Part shown: piece by piece, positions 11,401 to 23,200 of the stretch
How positions within the stretch are numbered: position 1 is the stretch's first letter
How the letters are laid out: each line of letters opens with the position of its first letter
Assembly: GCF_032362555.1 (NCBI RefSeq)
Contig: NC_083511.1
Coordinates: 10,850,001-10,914,000 of the forward strand
Length of the DNA stretch: 64,000 nucleotides
Source of the DNA: Amyelois transitella
Lineage: Eukaryota; Arthropoda; Insecta; Lepidoptera; Pyralidae
Direction of reading: 5' to 3'
Notes under the pieces: model-generated
The model's input: the letters and a program-made list of their open reading frames with translations, nothing else
Told to the model about the DNA's origin: nothing
The model's database searches: none
Program-made: the position numbers and the translations under genes

Positions 11401-13035
11401 CTTGATACTTGACTGCCCTTTCCTTTGGGACTTCGATATTGGTATCTTCTCCAAGTACGGATTATAAATCGGAAACTCCGTGTAATACTTCTGTAACACC
11501 CACACAGCAGCTCTTTGTATACTAAGCTGCCCGATTGAGTATGACCTACTTTCTCCATCCGGACTCCGGACAATCTTTATGTAATACACAGGCTCAAGGT
11601 GCCGAATCTCCATCAAAATTACTGCTATGTAATGTAAAAACAAGAGCGTGTCCGCAAAGCTCGATACGTAAGACACTAGAGAGTTGTAGTCTATAGCCTC
11701 TTCGCCCACCGCCAAGGCTTTTGAGGCTTCTGTAATCTGCACAATATAAAAAAGCCAGTACGAAAATGTACAAACAGCTAATATCACTAATGTCATCGCA
11801 CGGAAAACGAAAATCCGTGGATAAACCGCATTTCGAGGCCTCAGGAATACAGCCCAAACTCCTATTGCAAGTAATACTAGTTTGAATGCTAGAGACAGTA
11901 ATATTCCTTTACATTCAGCGGTGCAAGCAAGGAGTTGGATCCGTTGACTTGGCTGTATCGCAATGTTATCAGACAGTCCGGGAAAGAAGCCTATTTTAGG
12001 CAACACTACCATGGCTAAGGGACTGACAAAGGACACAAATGACAGTCCTAAAGTCAACGTTGTTCCGAAGTATCGTGAACAGACAAAACCTAAACCCGAA
12101 TCAGATTCCATTGGCCAGTTGCTAACATCCTCCATGGACTGTGAGCCTTCGGATGTGTTGCCAGTTACTGCAGTCGTGTTTTCTCCCCAGTTCTCATCTT
12201 GCGGCAATATTTGGACTTCTATGACCTCTTGTCCGTCTCTTCCCATGTCGGGGTTTATATTCACACTGGTTTGAAATGGCGCCATATCTCCACAGTCTTT
12301 TCTTTGAGATTTCGTACTTCTGTAATGAAAGAGCTTTCATTAGTTTCATTATAATTGGATCATTGAGCAGCATCTACAAAAGTACTAATGGAACCCATGT
12401 AATGAATTTCATAATACAGGCACAAGCATAAGTCAAAGTAAACATACATACATATAGTCACATCTATATCCCTTGTGGGGTAGACAGAGCCAATAGTCTT
12501 GAAAAGACTGACGGGCCACATTCAGTTGTTAGCTTAATGATAGAATTGAGATTCAAATAGTGACAGGTTGCTAGCCCGTCGCCTAAAAGAAGAATCCCAA
12601 GTTCATAAGCCTATCCATTAATAGCCTTTTACGACATTCATGGGAACGAGATGGAGTGGTCCTATTCTTTTTTTTATTGGTGCTGGGAACCACAGGGCAG
12701 TAAAAGTAGAAATAATTAATAATCTACTGAATCTCTTGTTTGACTATGTTTATATAAAACACTGTTACTAAGGATCGCATTCGCAGTCAGATACATGCAA
12801 AAGCTTAGAACTTCATATATGAAGGAACTGAATACAATGTCTATGTATCTGTTAGAGGTTAAAACCGATTGACGCTTTTAGTATTTTATTAAGTGATAAA
12901 CTAAAACTTAGTTGATATCAAAATAATGCGTAAAATAAAGAACACGTACCGGGTGCTCCTATGCGTGTGCTGTCGATGTCTTGAACTTCTTCGCGACCGG
13001 CCACTCAACTCAGATCTCACGGACTCCGTCTCCAT
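8404..13035 (-). CDS. Vang: Van Gogh / Vangl planar cell polarity protein
   Basis: Five phase-consistent exons: 13035-12950, 12319-11354, 10311-10133, 9728-9616 and 8712-8404, encoding 550 residues (fly and human proteins are about 520-585). Vang is a four-pass membrane protein of the core planar polarity complex, acting with Prickle and opposite Frizzled/Dishevelled at cell borders. The sequence shows a Ser/Arg-rich N-tail, four membrane segments near residues 113-136, 166-188, 199-222 and 246-266, the family block [17 protein letters not shown], the charged stretch [21 protein letters not shown], the [15 protein letters not shown] block and the C-terminal PDZ ligand ETSV. Exons 3-5 are strikingly GC-rich against AT-rich surroundings. 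The linker before the PREA block is shorter and diverged compared with what I remember of Vangl. A Helitron sits just upstream of exon 4 in gene sense. Confidence 0.97.
8905..8955 (+). repeat. LINE 3'-end fragment
   Basis: CCCCTTCCAGGAAAGAGGCG followed by TGATTCATGTATGTATTT matches the tail of the LINE at 35470-37495. It lies in Vang intron 4. Confidence 0.55.
9050..9210 (+). repeat. ATGT-tailed short repeat, partial
   Basis: Runs from GGGATTCTTCTTGTAGGCGA to the ATAGACGTGATTATAT core in Vang intron 4. The hairpin end of the family is missing. Confidence 0.7.
9740..9930 (+). mobile_element. Short non-autonomous Helitron
   Basis: The body ACTCGTGTCACAATGTTTGT with the closing GCCGGGACAGCTAG followed by T is a common lepidopteran Helitron end. 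The 3' terminus CTAG|T is clear at 9930. The 5' end lies within about ten bases of Vang exon 4 and is blurred. Confidence 0.65.
10385..10916 (-). mobile_element. Non-autonomous Helitron carrying a nested SINE
   Basis: On the minus strand it opens with TCTATACTAATATTATAAAG after an A, and closes with CTAG before a T, the Helitron insertion signature. The same sequence is seen without the inner SINE at 45062-45325. A tRNA-type SINE (10501-10765) splits it. It lies in the intron between Vang exons 2 and 3. Confidence 0.8.
10501..10765 (-). mobile_element. tRNA-derived SINE with ATTT tail (SINE-A)
   Basis: Read on the minus strand, a tRNA-like head carries box A (TGGCTCAGCGGTAG) and box B (GGTTCGAATCC), then an unrelated body ending GTAATTTGTCCCGTATATAT and (TTTA)n. 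TTATA flanks both sides and may be the target duplication. Other copies are at 31425-31690 (+) and 61040-61240 (-). Confidence 0.85.
10918..11100 (-). repeat. Decayed composite short repeat
   Basis: Contains the reversed middle of the ATGT-tailed family (GGAATTGAGATTCAAATAGT) followed by a SINE-B-like piece (CAAGGTTGCAGAAGTCAGGC). It lies in the large Vang intron. Confidence 0.5.
12440..12695 (-). repeat. ATGT-tailed short repeat, nearly complete
   Basis: Reads from CATACATACATATAGTCACA through CCCTTGTGGGGTAGACAGAG to GTGCTGGGAACCACAGGGCA. This is one of the longest copies of the family (about 250 bp) and lies in Vang intron 1. Confidence 0.8.
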
Positions 13036-13841
13036 AGTTATAGTAATACGACACACTCCACACTTTGGCCTTAGCCATGGGCATGACCCTTAATAAACCT
13101 AGAACACCACACGCAAAGGCAATTTAATTTAATGGGGCTTCGCGGAAGTCGTTCATGGCATCAATAATTTTCGATTGAAAAATGACAGAACGATTAGTAT
13201 AAACTTTTGATACAAGTATTGACTGCACTAATATTTCAACTGTAACTCAAAATACCTTTGCATTATTGAATAATAACGAGAAATTATTATTTAGAGCGTC
13301 GTTTACATCCGCTCGTCGTAGGAATTCATATTGCATTATACGACTAAATTAAAAATACACACTCGTGGAGTAATCACATATTCTTTACCTCTTTCATTTA
13401 CACTACAAGAAAGATCATTTTCTCTTTCTTTCACAAATTAGTTTTACTTTTTAGTTTAGTCGTATTGTAATGAATGGTTTTCGTTTAGAAATCGTTTGAA
13501 ATATAGTCAAAAAGAACTAAATTTATGAAAATCTATGAATATTGTATGTATGTATATTTTTTCATTTTTTCTTTTTGTATAAAAACTTAATTATTATTTA
13601 ATTCATAATTAATCGTTATGTAACACGGAAAGCTTTAATTAGGCCTCAGAAACAGATTTAGGCTGCAGGTTGTTTTTCATCAGCCTATGAGATTCCGGAA
13701 TGCTATTGGCGGTGATTTTGAAAATGTGGAACAAATGATTACAAAAAAGATAATGATAAGATAACACACCCATTGTGGATTGATAACTCATCGTCCATTA
13801 CACGTTTTAGTCATGAAAATATTGTGAATCATATAAAAATC
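13036..13841. promoter_or_regulatory. Divergent upstream region of Vang and the MCT-like gene
   Basis: About 800 bp separate the two divergent start codons. It must contain both 5' untranslated regions and promoters. I see only AT-rich sequence here, with no coding exon and no clear core promoter motif. Confidence 0.4.
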
Positions 13842-16800
13842 ATGGCAGACGGGAGAATTCCAGGTGTATCTCGCTCTGAGAGACAGGATAATCGTGTCGA
13901 AGATTTGCACTTGGATAGAGTGGTCTCTTCGCACCCAGAAATTGGACCGACACCCCCGGATGGTGGTTACGGATGGTTGATAGTATTTTCCGCAGTAGTT
14001 TATCACATAACAGTGCCGGCATTGGTGACATTGTATGGACTGATTATTCTTAAAGCAATCCGTCAGGACGGTCACGAAGAAGACGAAAAAATCAAATTAT
14101 GGGATGTGGATATAGCCCTTGTGCCTGTTATAGCTTTAGTGGTCAAGTTGCTTTTGGAGTCATGGAGCCGTGCCGTGGTGAAAATCTTCAACATGCCAAG
14201 GTTTATGGCTTTAGCGGGACTGTGTCTCACCGTAGCAGGAGTGCTATTATCTAGTTATTCGACAGACGCAGACAGCAACGATCAAATCGTGAATATATTT
14301 GCAGGACTTTTCGCAGGTTAGTCGTTTAATTTTAACATAAAAATAATCCTTAACTTTGAAGTTTTGTACTTTTTAAGAAAAACAAATATTGTTTATGTAG
14401 TTTGTTTGAAAATAGAACAAGTTTTTTTGTAATAGTAGATATAAGTTAAAACTGCTTTGTATTTTTCTGATTATCTGAAACTGAAATTTAATTTGAGGTA
14501 ATAACGTAATAAACATTGCTGAAAAAATTAGTGTAATAAACTATATTTTTATGGCGCTAATTACAGTGTCTCGACCACAACTAAACTGTTATTACAATAA
14601 AACAATAAGATCATGTTATTTACGAAGTAGGTAAGTACTTTACGTTTTTATTTGTATCTCGAGCAAGGTCGAATAGGTTCAACGTCACCAGTCAGCGTCT
14701 GACAGTCAATACTGTCTAACGACGGTCTGAAGAAAAGGTGTGGGCTAAATTTATATTGAACTAGTTAAATAACTTTTACACGCAGTTCCGCATGCATTAC
14801 ACTAAAATACCCGGTTTTCATGTTCCCGTGGGAATTTTGAGAAGAAAATCGGCCTGTTTTTTTATCTCGGTTAATAAGTTAAACACATTTAACAAGTTAC
14901 TTATATTAAATTCACACCAAATTTTATAGAAATCGGTCCAACGGATTAATCGTTAAAGCCGATGGAATTTAGATTCTGTGATAGTGACAACTGACAGTTC
15001 GCTATCATCACCAAAAAAAAATCTAAATCTTTAACATCTGCGCAAGAAGAGAGCAACTGGCACAAATGTTATGTTTCGCTACTAAACCAGCCCCCATAGC
15101 ATGTCACGCGCCGCGACGCCGTTTTTATCGCGCGGACACTATCTCTGTTTCGCTTTTTTATTATGACGTAAAACGGTACAGCTATAGTTTATCGCTCGCT
15201 TAAAACTGCGCGTATCATGTTACGGGGGCTGCATGGAAGTTTAAAAAAAGTTGACTCAGTATATTTCCATCTCTCCCAATCACCACTGGGCGATAAAAGT
15301 ACGTCAATAGCTTTCTGAAAACAATCCAATCGGTGATTGCTTACTAGGTACCTAAATGAAAAGGCTACTTATTATAATGTACTAGGTATCACTTCAATTG
15401 GTACTAACCAATCGGACTTAGTATTTTAGCTCACAAAAGATTAGATATAATATTTTTGTTTATGAAACTTATCTATACCTACCATAGTTACCTACCTTCC
15501 CAGTTAGCAGAAATCAGTTTTATTTTTATGTAGAAATTATGAATCATAAGTATAGATTTCAGAACTATCCGTTTTCCTGTACACATACCATCTAACATTT
15601 AGTTATTTATTTACGCTAATAATACAACGGTAGTAGTAGGTACACCTCTTAAAGTATTTGGCAGAGAATTAATATAGAACAAAATATAATCTTGACAGTA
15701 CATACATTAGTCCCGCCTCTTTCTCGGAGGGAGAAGCAAAGACTACATCTACCATCTTGCCACGATTTCTGCGTCGGTACTTCGCTACATTGCGTTACAT
15801 ATTACCTACAAACATAACTCTTTCTTTCTTCCCTCCAAAAGTGCGAACCAGACTTACTGCTTTTGTAGGTTAGATAGGGTTCATGGAAAAGTTGAAGTTA
15901 GGAACCTGACTGACGTATACCACCTATATAACTAGGTATAATATCCCATGTGAATTGATCTTAAGAGTTTACTGAAAATATTTCCGTAATAACCACGCGA
16001 TATTTTACCTACTACCAATTTTTTAACTTTTTATTTCCAGGCATGGGCTGCGCACTAACGGGCCAGCAGACAGAAGTTATCATTACGATTTACTTCAGAG
16101 AAAACCTGATTATGGCCCAGAGGCTAGTCAGGATAGCGCCCTCTATCGGAAACTGCATAGTCCCGATCATAATTGGCTACATGCTCACCAAATACCCTGG
16201 GGACGTCGTCGTCATGATCTACGGAGCCCTGCTAATGCAAAACTGCTTCTTCCTAGCAGCTTATACCAGACCTGTTTACATAGAAAAAGTTATCAGAACC
16301 ACCTATAGGAGAATAATTGATGCCGTTGAAGATGACGATGAGATAATATTTTCAAATCAAGGTCACAGCGAACCTCCTACGATCACGCAAGCCACTGAAG
16401 GTCCAAGCACTCAAGACGATCCAACGGATGTTGTCGTTTTCAATTCAAGAAAGAACGCTAAAGAAATCTTAGATCCTGTTGTTCAACAACGCGAAAGAGC
16501 AATTTCGAACGAGCGAAGATTCTCCTCTGATTTCAGTGAAATGTACAACGACAACAATAGATTTTCTTCTGACTTTGGAACTTTGGATATAACTAGTTAC
16601 AGTAGAATAGGGGCTTATCAAGAATTGGAGAGTATAGACAGAGATGCGCAGAATCCCCAGCCGTTGTATAGGGAGACTACGGTGAATGCCCCCGATGAGA
16701 ATTTGGTGTTTTCTGCGGATATGACGGCAGGTACTGCAAGGCGGACGGCTATGTTGAAGAAGCACTTTATAACAGTGGCCAACATGCTGATAGATGTAAA

Positions 16801-18271
16801 TTTCTATTTGTACACGATGTTGCACCTCTGCACGACGTTTTCGACGCTCATTATCGGGTTGCTGTTCCCGATATTCTTCTGGGAGAAAAATACTGCGCTG
16901 AATATTTGGGGAGTACGTACACTTATAAGTAACTACAATAACTTTTAGCTAGAACTAGTAACGGAACTTATCTAGACCTACTTACAATAGTTACCTACCT
17001 TCCCAGTTAGCAGAAATCAGTTTTCTTTTTACGTAATAGAAATTATGAAACGAACGAAACGAAATTATAAAAGAACGTCTTTTGTTTCAACTTTCGACGC
17101 ATTCATCTGGGTGTCGATCACATAATAATCAGAGTCCACACACAAGCATGTCACCGCAAAACAGGTGTATTAATTAAATTACACTAAGAAATTGACCAAA
17201 TATTGACCCTTGAGGAACCCCAATATAGCAGCTTTATCCTGAACCTTGTCAGGTTTAAAACTTTGTCAGTTCTGGTCTTTTTTAATGTTCGTCTAATTAG
17301 TCATTCTCTTTTAGGTGTCCCAGATGGTAACAGTGGCCCACGGATTAGCTCTCTGCTTCATTCTTCTCTGCGTGATGCTGCCCAAGACCTTCAACCAGAA
17401 GGCTAGATTGTGCAGCATATGCTGTGTGATTGGAGCTGTCTCCTTTTATGGTAAGTAAAAATACATACTTGCAAATTTCCCAATGATTCAAAGCGGCTAT
17501 GTGGTTCCCGACATTTAAGAATAGGACCACTCCATCTCTTTCCCATGAATGTCGTAAAAGAAGGCTAAAGGAATAGGTAATATTCATCTAGTTTAAGCTT
17601 CCATGCTGGTATGGTAGCTAAGAAAAACATAGTGTATGCCAGTTGCTTCTCTTCCCAGGCAGATTGCAAAAAATAAGGGAAAGGCTAATAAACTTTGGAT
17701 TGAAATGAAATGAAATGAAAAAAAGATTTATTTTTCCACAACATACCAATATACAAAATTAAATTTATATTGGGTGGTGGACTGGATTCTTCTTTAAGGC
17801 GATGTGCTAGCAACGTGTCACTTTTTAAATCTCAATTCTATCTATAAACCAAGTAGCTTAACGTGGTCTTAAACGCTGAAGGGGTACTTCGTAAAGGGTT
17901 GAAAGAGCCTATAGCTTTAAAACGTTATGTGTAAAGACATGATTATATGTAAACTATATCAAATAATAAACCTATCACTTCCAGGTATAACTCTATCCAG
18001 AAGCATGAGCTTCCTGATCTACTGGTGCGTAGTAGCCGCTTCCTCCACCGCCGTATCTTCGATCCTCCAACAGCCTCTTTACAACAGTACACTCAACGAA
18101 TTCTCATCTACGGCCACCATCACCTTCGCTAACACGGCCGCTGCCACCTTCATCATGATATGGGCGCTGGTAAGGAATTACGAGCTGAAGACTTGCTTCG
18201 TTACAGCGAGTATACTTCAAATGGTGACGGCTACGGTGTTCTTCATAGCGTCCTTTAGGAGGCAACGGTAG
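13842..18271 (+). CDS. SLC16 / monocarboxylate-transporter-like protein
   Basis: Four exons, 13842-14316, 16041-16912, 17315-17450 and 17985-18271, all in phase, give 589 residues. The start is the only in-frame ATG of exon 1. The MCT family signature DGGYGW lies at residues 40-45, at the start of the first membrane helix. About six helices follow, then a cytosolic loop of roughly 150 polar residues rich in Ser/Asp/Glu, then the second helix set (VNFYLYTMLHLCTTFSTLII and onward). The protein should be a plasma-membrane proton-linked carboxylate or related small-solute transporter, but the substrate cannot be read from sequence. Parts of the usual second and third helices are divergent. A damaged copy of the end of exon 2 lies downstream at 19352-19477. 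Confidence 0.9.
15095..15230. mobile_element. Fold-back MITE, GC-rich ends
   Basis: One arm, GCATGTCACGCGCCGCGACG followed by CCGTTTTTATCGCGCG, is mirrored by GCGCGTATCATGTTAC at the other side of a short TTTTTTATTATGACG centre. Related copies are listed at 34276, 45905, 46800, 54240 and 60803. It lies in MCT intron 1. Confidence 0.7.
15467..15545 (+). repeat. Intron segment repeated on the other side of exon 2 (copy 1)
   Basis: About 75 bp containing TACCTACCTTCCCAGTTAGC recur almost unchanged at 16965-17045. The two copies bracket exon 2 of the transporter gene. Confidence 0.75.
15700..15840 (-). repeat. LINE 3'-end fragment
   Basis: CGCCTCTTTCTCGGAGGGAG followed by CTTGCCACGATTTCTGC matches the reversed terminal part of the LINE at 35470-37495. 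Confidence 0.65.
16965..17045 (+). repeat. Intron segment repeated on the other side of exon 2 (copy 2)
   Basis: Partner of the copy at 15467-15545; shares AGTTACCTACCTTCCCAGTT and the following GAAATCAGTTTT. It lies just beyond the exon 2 splice donor. Confidence 0.75.
17490..17905 (+). repeat. Pieces of the ATGT-tailed short repeat
   Basis: Two fragments in the last transporter intron: 17499-17590 (ATGTGGTTCCCGACATTTAA and CCACTCCATCTCTTTCCCAT) and 17785-17870 (GGATTCTTCTTTAAGGCGAT to ACGTGGTC). Between them lies unrelated sequence with a short TGAAA microsatellite (about 17697-17720). Confidence 0.65.
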
Positions 18272-19351
18272 TTTTTAATTGTACCAATTCACATCAGTTT
18301 TTGATGTTTCTGGTTTTGATTTAAATCACACACTAGCGCCATCTATTTATTGCGTAAGACAAGTTTTGACAGTTTTAAACGTCTACCCACTTACTAGTGT
18401 TTTTAAAGATGTTTAGTCTGCTGATTACATAGTCGACCTCCCTCTCCCAAATTGACTGATGTAAGTCAGTCAATTAAAGATAATCGGTTTACATCTTACA
18501 GCATTTTATACTTTGTGATGTTTTTGCAATGCACAAATAATACTGGTTTTGTATTATTCCTTCATTGGATCTAATTTACCAGTAATTATTTAAGAATTGA
18601 ATAAATTAAGGCATATTTAAGATATTTAAGTCATTTTTATTTAAGAGATCACTTGTGTACAATCCGAGTTTATAAATAAAATTATAAATAAGTTTCTAGT
18701 TACTCTGTGTGTAGGCTTAGTACAGTGAAAGGCACAGAAAACTGACCATTCTGTTGTCGCGACAGAGGGTCAGGTTTATTTGCTAGTCACTGTAGCTTGC
18801 GACCGCCATGGCAGCTACAATTGTTAGAAGCAATTTAAGTTCAAGTAATTTAATCGAAAATTGACTTTTTTGTAAAAACAAATAGGTACTTTTTCTTCTA
18901 TTCTTATAGGTTAAATAGTAAATATATATCGAAAAAATAATTCGATTTTTGGGTATCTATACTTAGTTGCCAGTAGCGATCAGAGTTACCAGAAGTTAAG
19001 TTGTACATACATTAATATAGTTGGATACATTCGATTCTGCTGTAGGCCAAAATAATAAAAAAAAAATAGACAAATGCAATGACTACAAAAATAAAACTTT
19101 TTAATAAAAATATTTCTTCTACAACAGAGTCGAATCGCTTAGAGCAAAATAAGATATAATATTAAAATCTATAAGATTATACGTAATAGTCGATAATAAA
19201 TATTTTTCTAATATAACCTGTATTTTTTTTAAATAAAATGCCGTTTGCCCTCATTAATTGCACCATAATAAAGGAATGTATGAAATGATATAACAATATG
19301 AATAGAGTCGGTCGGTATACAAATCTTAATAAATTAAATCTTATCGACGAA
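18272..19351. other. 3' flank of the transporter gene
   Basis: AT-rich, no ORF of note. Possible AATAAA signals lie near 18600 and 18676. I see nothing else supportable here. Confidence 0.5.
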
Positions 19352-19477
19352 CAACATGCTAATAGATGTAAATTTCTATTTGTACACGTAGTTGCACCTC
19401 AGCACGACATTTTCGACGCTCGTAATCGGGTTGCTGTTCCCGATATTCTTCTGGGAGAATAATACTGCACTGAATAT
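19352..19477 (+). pseudogene. Truncated duplicate of transporter exon 2
   Basis: These 126 bp are about 90 percent identical to 16780-16905, the part of exon 2 encoding the start of the second helix bundle. The copy ends where the original meets its splice donor region, has no neighbouring exons and carries an in-frame stop (TAG where the original has ATG). It is a local duplicate of the gene fragment rather than a functional exon. Confidence 0.85.
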
Positions 19478-20149
19478 AGACGACATAAATTTTATCCGAT
19501 TATGATTATCCGTTGATTGACTTTGAAATTTTTTCTAAACTTTGATATTTTCTACGAAGCATGTTGGCAGTTTTTTTTAATAAGCAGACAGTTATTCTTG
19601 ACCGTATTTAAAATTTGATGTTAAAGGAAAAATATTAAATAATAATTTTTTTTATGTTATTATTTAGGTATATCAGAGAAATAAATTGAGAAAAAATAGA
19701 CATCCATGACATGTCTGTCATAACATGTCAAATACATTTTCCTAAAATTATTTTCCTTTATTGTTCTGAATTTACAGTTAGAAGACGAAATTATAGTGAA
19801 TTGAGCACAGCCAAGAATATATAAAATTTTCAATTAATTATCACCCAGGAAGCCAAGTACTGCTGTTTAAAGAAATTACCGAAATCCTTACCGGCCATAT
19901 TGATTATCACTATCGTCAGCTGCTATTTACCGTTGGAAGTACAAAGATTTATTAATAAGTTACATATTTTGGTGCTCACATAAATGTAGTTTCAAGGAAA
20001 AATTACCTAGATCATGTATGCGCGCCAGCAAGTTCAATGTCATCCAAGGATTATTCGATTTTTTTATTTTTTGTGACATAGGGTAGGTAGTTCACCTATG
20101 AACCAGGCAGTCACAATGAACCATCTAAATTGCTACTAAACGCGACGTC

Positions 20150-20211
20150 GCCAAACCGTGCGCATACCGACGGAAGATATGTATCTTCCGTCGGTATGCG
20201 CACGGTTTGGC
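20150..20211. repeat. 62-bp perfect palindrome
   Basis: A 30-base arm (20150-20179, starting GCCAAACCGTGCGCATACCG) is followed by TG and the exact reverse complement (20182-20211). It lies two bases left of the 8-bp target duplication of the hAT element. No gene or known terminal repeat explains it. Confidence 0.9.
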
Positions 20212-20221
20212 ACGTACCAAG

Positions 20222-23200
20222 TAGGGCTTGAGCTCCGGAATTCCGGTTTTAACAAAATTCCGGAATTCCGACATATTTCAGTATCGTTTGTAAATACCGG
20301 AATTGGATGAGCAAAACCGGTATTTCGATATTGAAAAAAAATAAAATAAAAACGCAGCTTGAGTCGCGGCACGTCCGCGTAGCGCGGCACGTCCGGCGCC
20401 GGCCGATCAACTGTCGCTTCGGTTTGGCCGATCCGCCCGCATCGCCGCCATTTGAATACGGATCGTTACAAGAATCACACGCGAACGAGAACGATCGAAC
20501 GTGTAATAAATACATTTAAAATGTAAGTTTCAAGTTCTTATTTTACAGAATTAACTACATTCAATACTTGTTCACTTTTAAGTAAAATATTGATTTTATT
20601 TCATTGGTCGACAACGGTTCACTTCGTATGTATGTAATATATATACGGGACGCAGAGACAACCTAATGTTTGGCAAAAACAAAGTCGTAAGAAAAGAAGT
20701 GACTAAGAAACCGTAAGTCTACGTGTGTGGTTACTGGTGGTGTTTATAGCATCCAGGGTTTTTGCTTGATTTTGCTTGCGCATGCAATGTAAAATGTTTT
20801 ATTTATATGCTTATTGGTGAAATGTGAATGTGACGGAAACGGGCATTATTTGTTTGCAACTTTTGAAACTTGCTATTCCGTACTACTCAATGTATGGCCA
20901 TTGGCCATTGCTTAGTTTGTTGCGAATTACTACTAAATAACAAAAAAAATTGGGTTTTGAAACGTATATCAGAATAGTCATGCAAAAAATAACACAATTA
21001 TCAGGTTTATTTTCTGGTCATTAATAGATCTCAGTTTGATTATTGTATTGCACGTATATAACGTACGCCCGCACCCGCACCTAAATATTATCGTGTTGCT
21101 AGGCATGCCGCCTTCGCAGCACGCGCGAACATGACAGCGTTGCTAAGCAACCGAGCCGTAGGTACCTCGAGCCACGCGCGCTGCTGTTCAGTCGCTCGCG
21201 CGGCACGTAGACCTAATCCGCGTTCAACACATTCGGCGAACTTTTTGCCGAATTAACGTACTTACATTACTTACGTTTTAAAATGAGCCGTGTTTTTACT
21301 ACATACAAAGTAGGCAATGTATATCGATTCATGGCGATGCCGGACGAACGCGTAGAGCGGGCATAAGTTATATTATTTAGTCGCCATTGAGTTTTCATTT
21401 GAGAATTCGAATAGGGTGGTTTTTATACTACTAATATTCTAAATCGGCGTATAATTTTACAGAATATAGTCGCATGATATGTAAAGAATGGCACAATTTG
21501 TTTATAACAAAGCTTTTCTTTCTCTATCGATACGAAATCTTATAAGTATGTATTAGTCAGAAATTTATTTACTTTCAGGTCACTATCAAAACCCGCACAA
21601 TATTTGGAATTTAATAAAAGGAAAGCGGACACATCAGTTTGGAACCATTTTCTTAGGGCGGAAGATGGGCAATCCGGTAAATGCAAATTATGCTTTAAAA
21701 TTTTAAAATGCCACGGTGGTGCGACAACAGGTTTGCATGTACATTTGAAATCTACCCACGCTATTGATCTGAAAGAGAAAAAAAACCTTTTGCTGTCTCA
21801 ATCAGAAACTCAATGTAGTACTTCCGTTACTCCTAGCACCAGCAACAGCATGCCCAGAGCAGCAAAAAAGCTTAAAATGATCACTGCCTTTTTTGACACA
21901 TCTCTAGAGCTGGCTGTAAAAGTGTCAAGGATGGCCGCTCTTGATGGCATTCCTTTCAGTAAATTTTGCACATCTGAAGACCTTCGAGATCTTTTCCACA
22001 AATGTGGATATAATTTGCCGGCGTCTGGTAGCGCTATAAGAGACATTGTACTTAATCAGCACAAATTCTTAAAAAAACAACTCCGACAGCAAATTTCACA
22101 AGATAAAACAAGACGATATTCTGTATCGCTTGATGAGTATACATCAATCCGCAATAGACGTTACATGAATGTTAATTTACACTCCGATAAATTTAAGGAT
22201 AACTTCAAAAATCTCGGCCTTGTGAGAATTGTAGGCAGTATGCCTGCAATAACAGCATACCATTACTTGAAACAACATCTTAAAGAATTTGCTGTTGATT
22301 TGGACAAAGACGTTGTTTGCTTAACATCTGATGGGGCTGCAGTTATGGTTAAAATGGGGCGATATTACAAGGGCTACCATCAAATTTGTCTGGCTCATGG
22401 CTTACAGTTAGGAGTGATTGATGTCTTATATAAAAAAGAAAACAGTGAATATAATGAAAGAGGTGATACTGAAACGAGACAGGAGGATTTTGTGGCCATG
22501 GATATAACTGATATTGTTGATATATCTGCTTCTGAATATGTAGAAAATGAAGATCAGATATTAGAAGATAATGACGATGAAGATGACGAAGAAATTGGAG
22601 GTTTTGAGATTGAAGGGGCCTCTGTACAGCAAGAAATGGAAAAAAGACAATTAAACTTTGAAAATGTTATTGAAAAGATTAGAAAGCTGGTCAGGTCAGT
22701 ACGAAAATCAAGCTTAAAAAATGAAGCCATACAAAAATACGTAGTAGCAGAATATGGAAAAGAACTGAACCTCATTCTTGATTGTAAAACTAGATGGTCA
22801 AGTTTAAGCGATATGATTGAAAGGTTTTTAAAGCTCAGGTCTGCTATCACCAAAGGATTTCTAGACTTAGACATAGTAGTGCCTGTCAATGAAGAAGCAG
22901 TAGCAGTACTTAAAGCTTTACACGAAAGTCTTCATGTCGTTAAGATAACTGTAGAGTCGCTTTGTCAGAGAGACGCTGATTTGATGACGGCCGATACAGC
23001 TCTTAAATTCATGTTAAAGTCTTTAGATAGTAACCAAAACGGTAACATTAGCAAAAATCTGGCACAAAGCCTTAGGAACCGCATTAAGGAAAGACGTCTC
23101 CCTATAGCATCTGTTTTGGTGTATCTTTACGATTCAGAAGATTATCACGAAGACAACTTTGACCGTGAGACATTTTCTAAACCGACAAGCAACGAAATGT

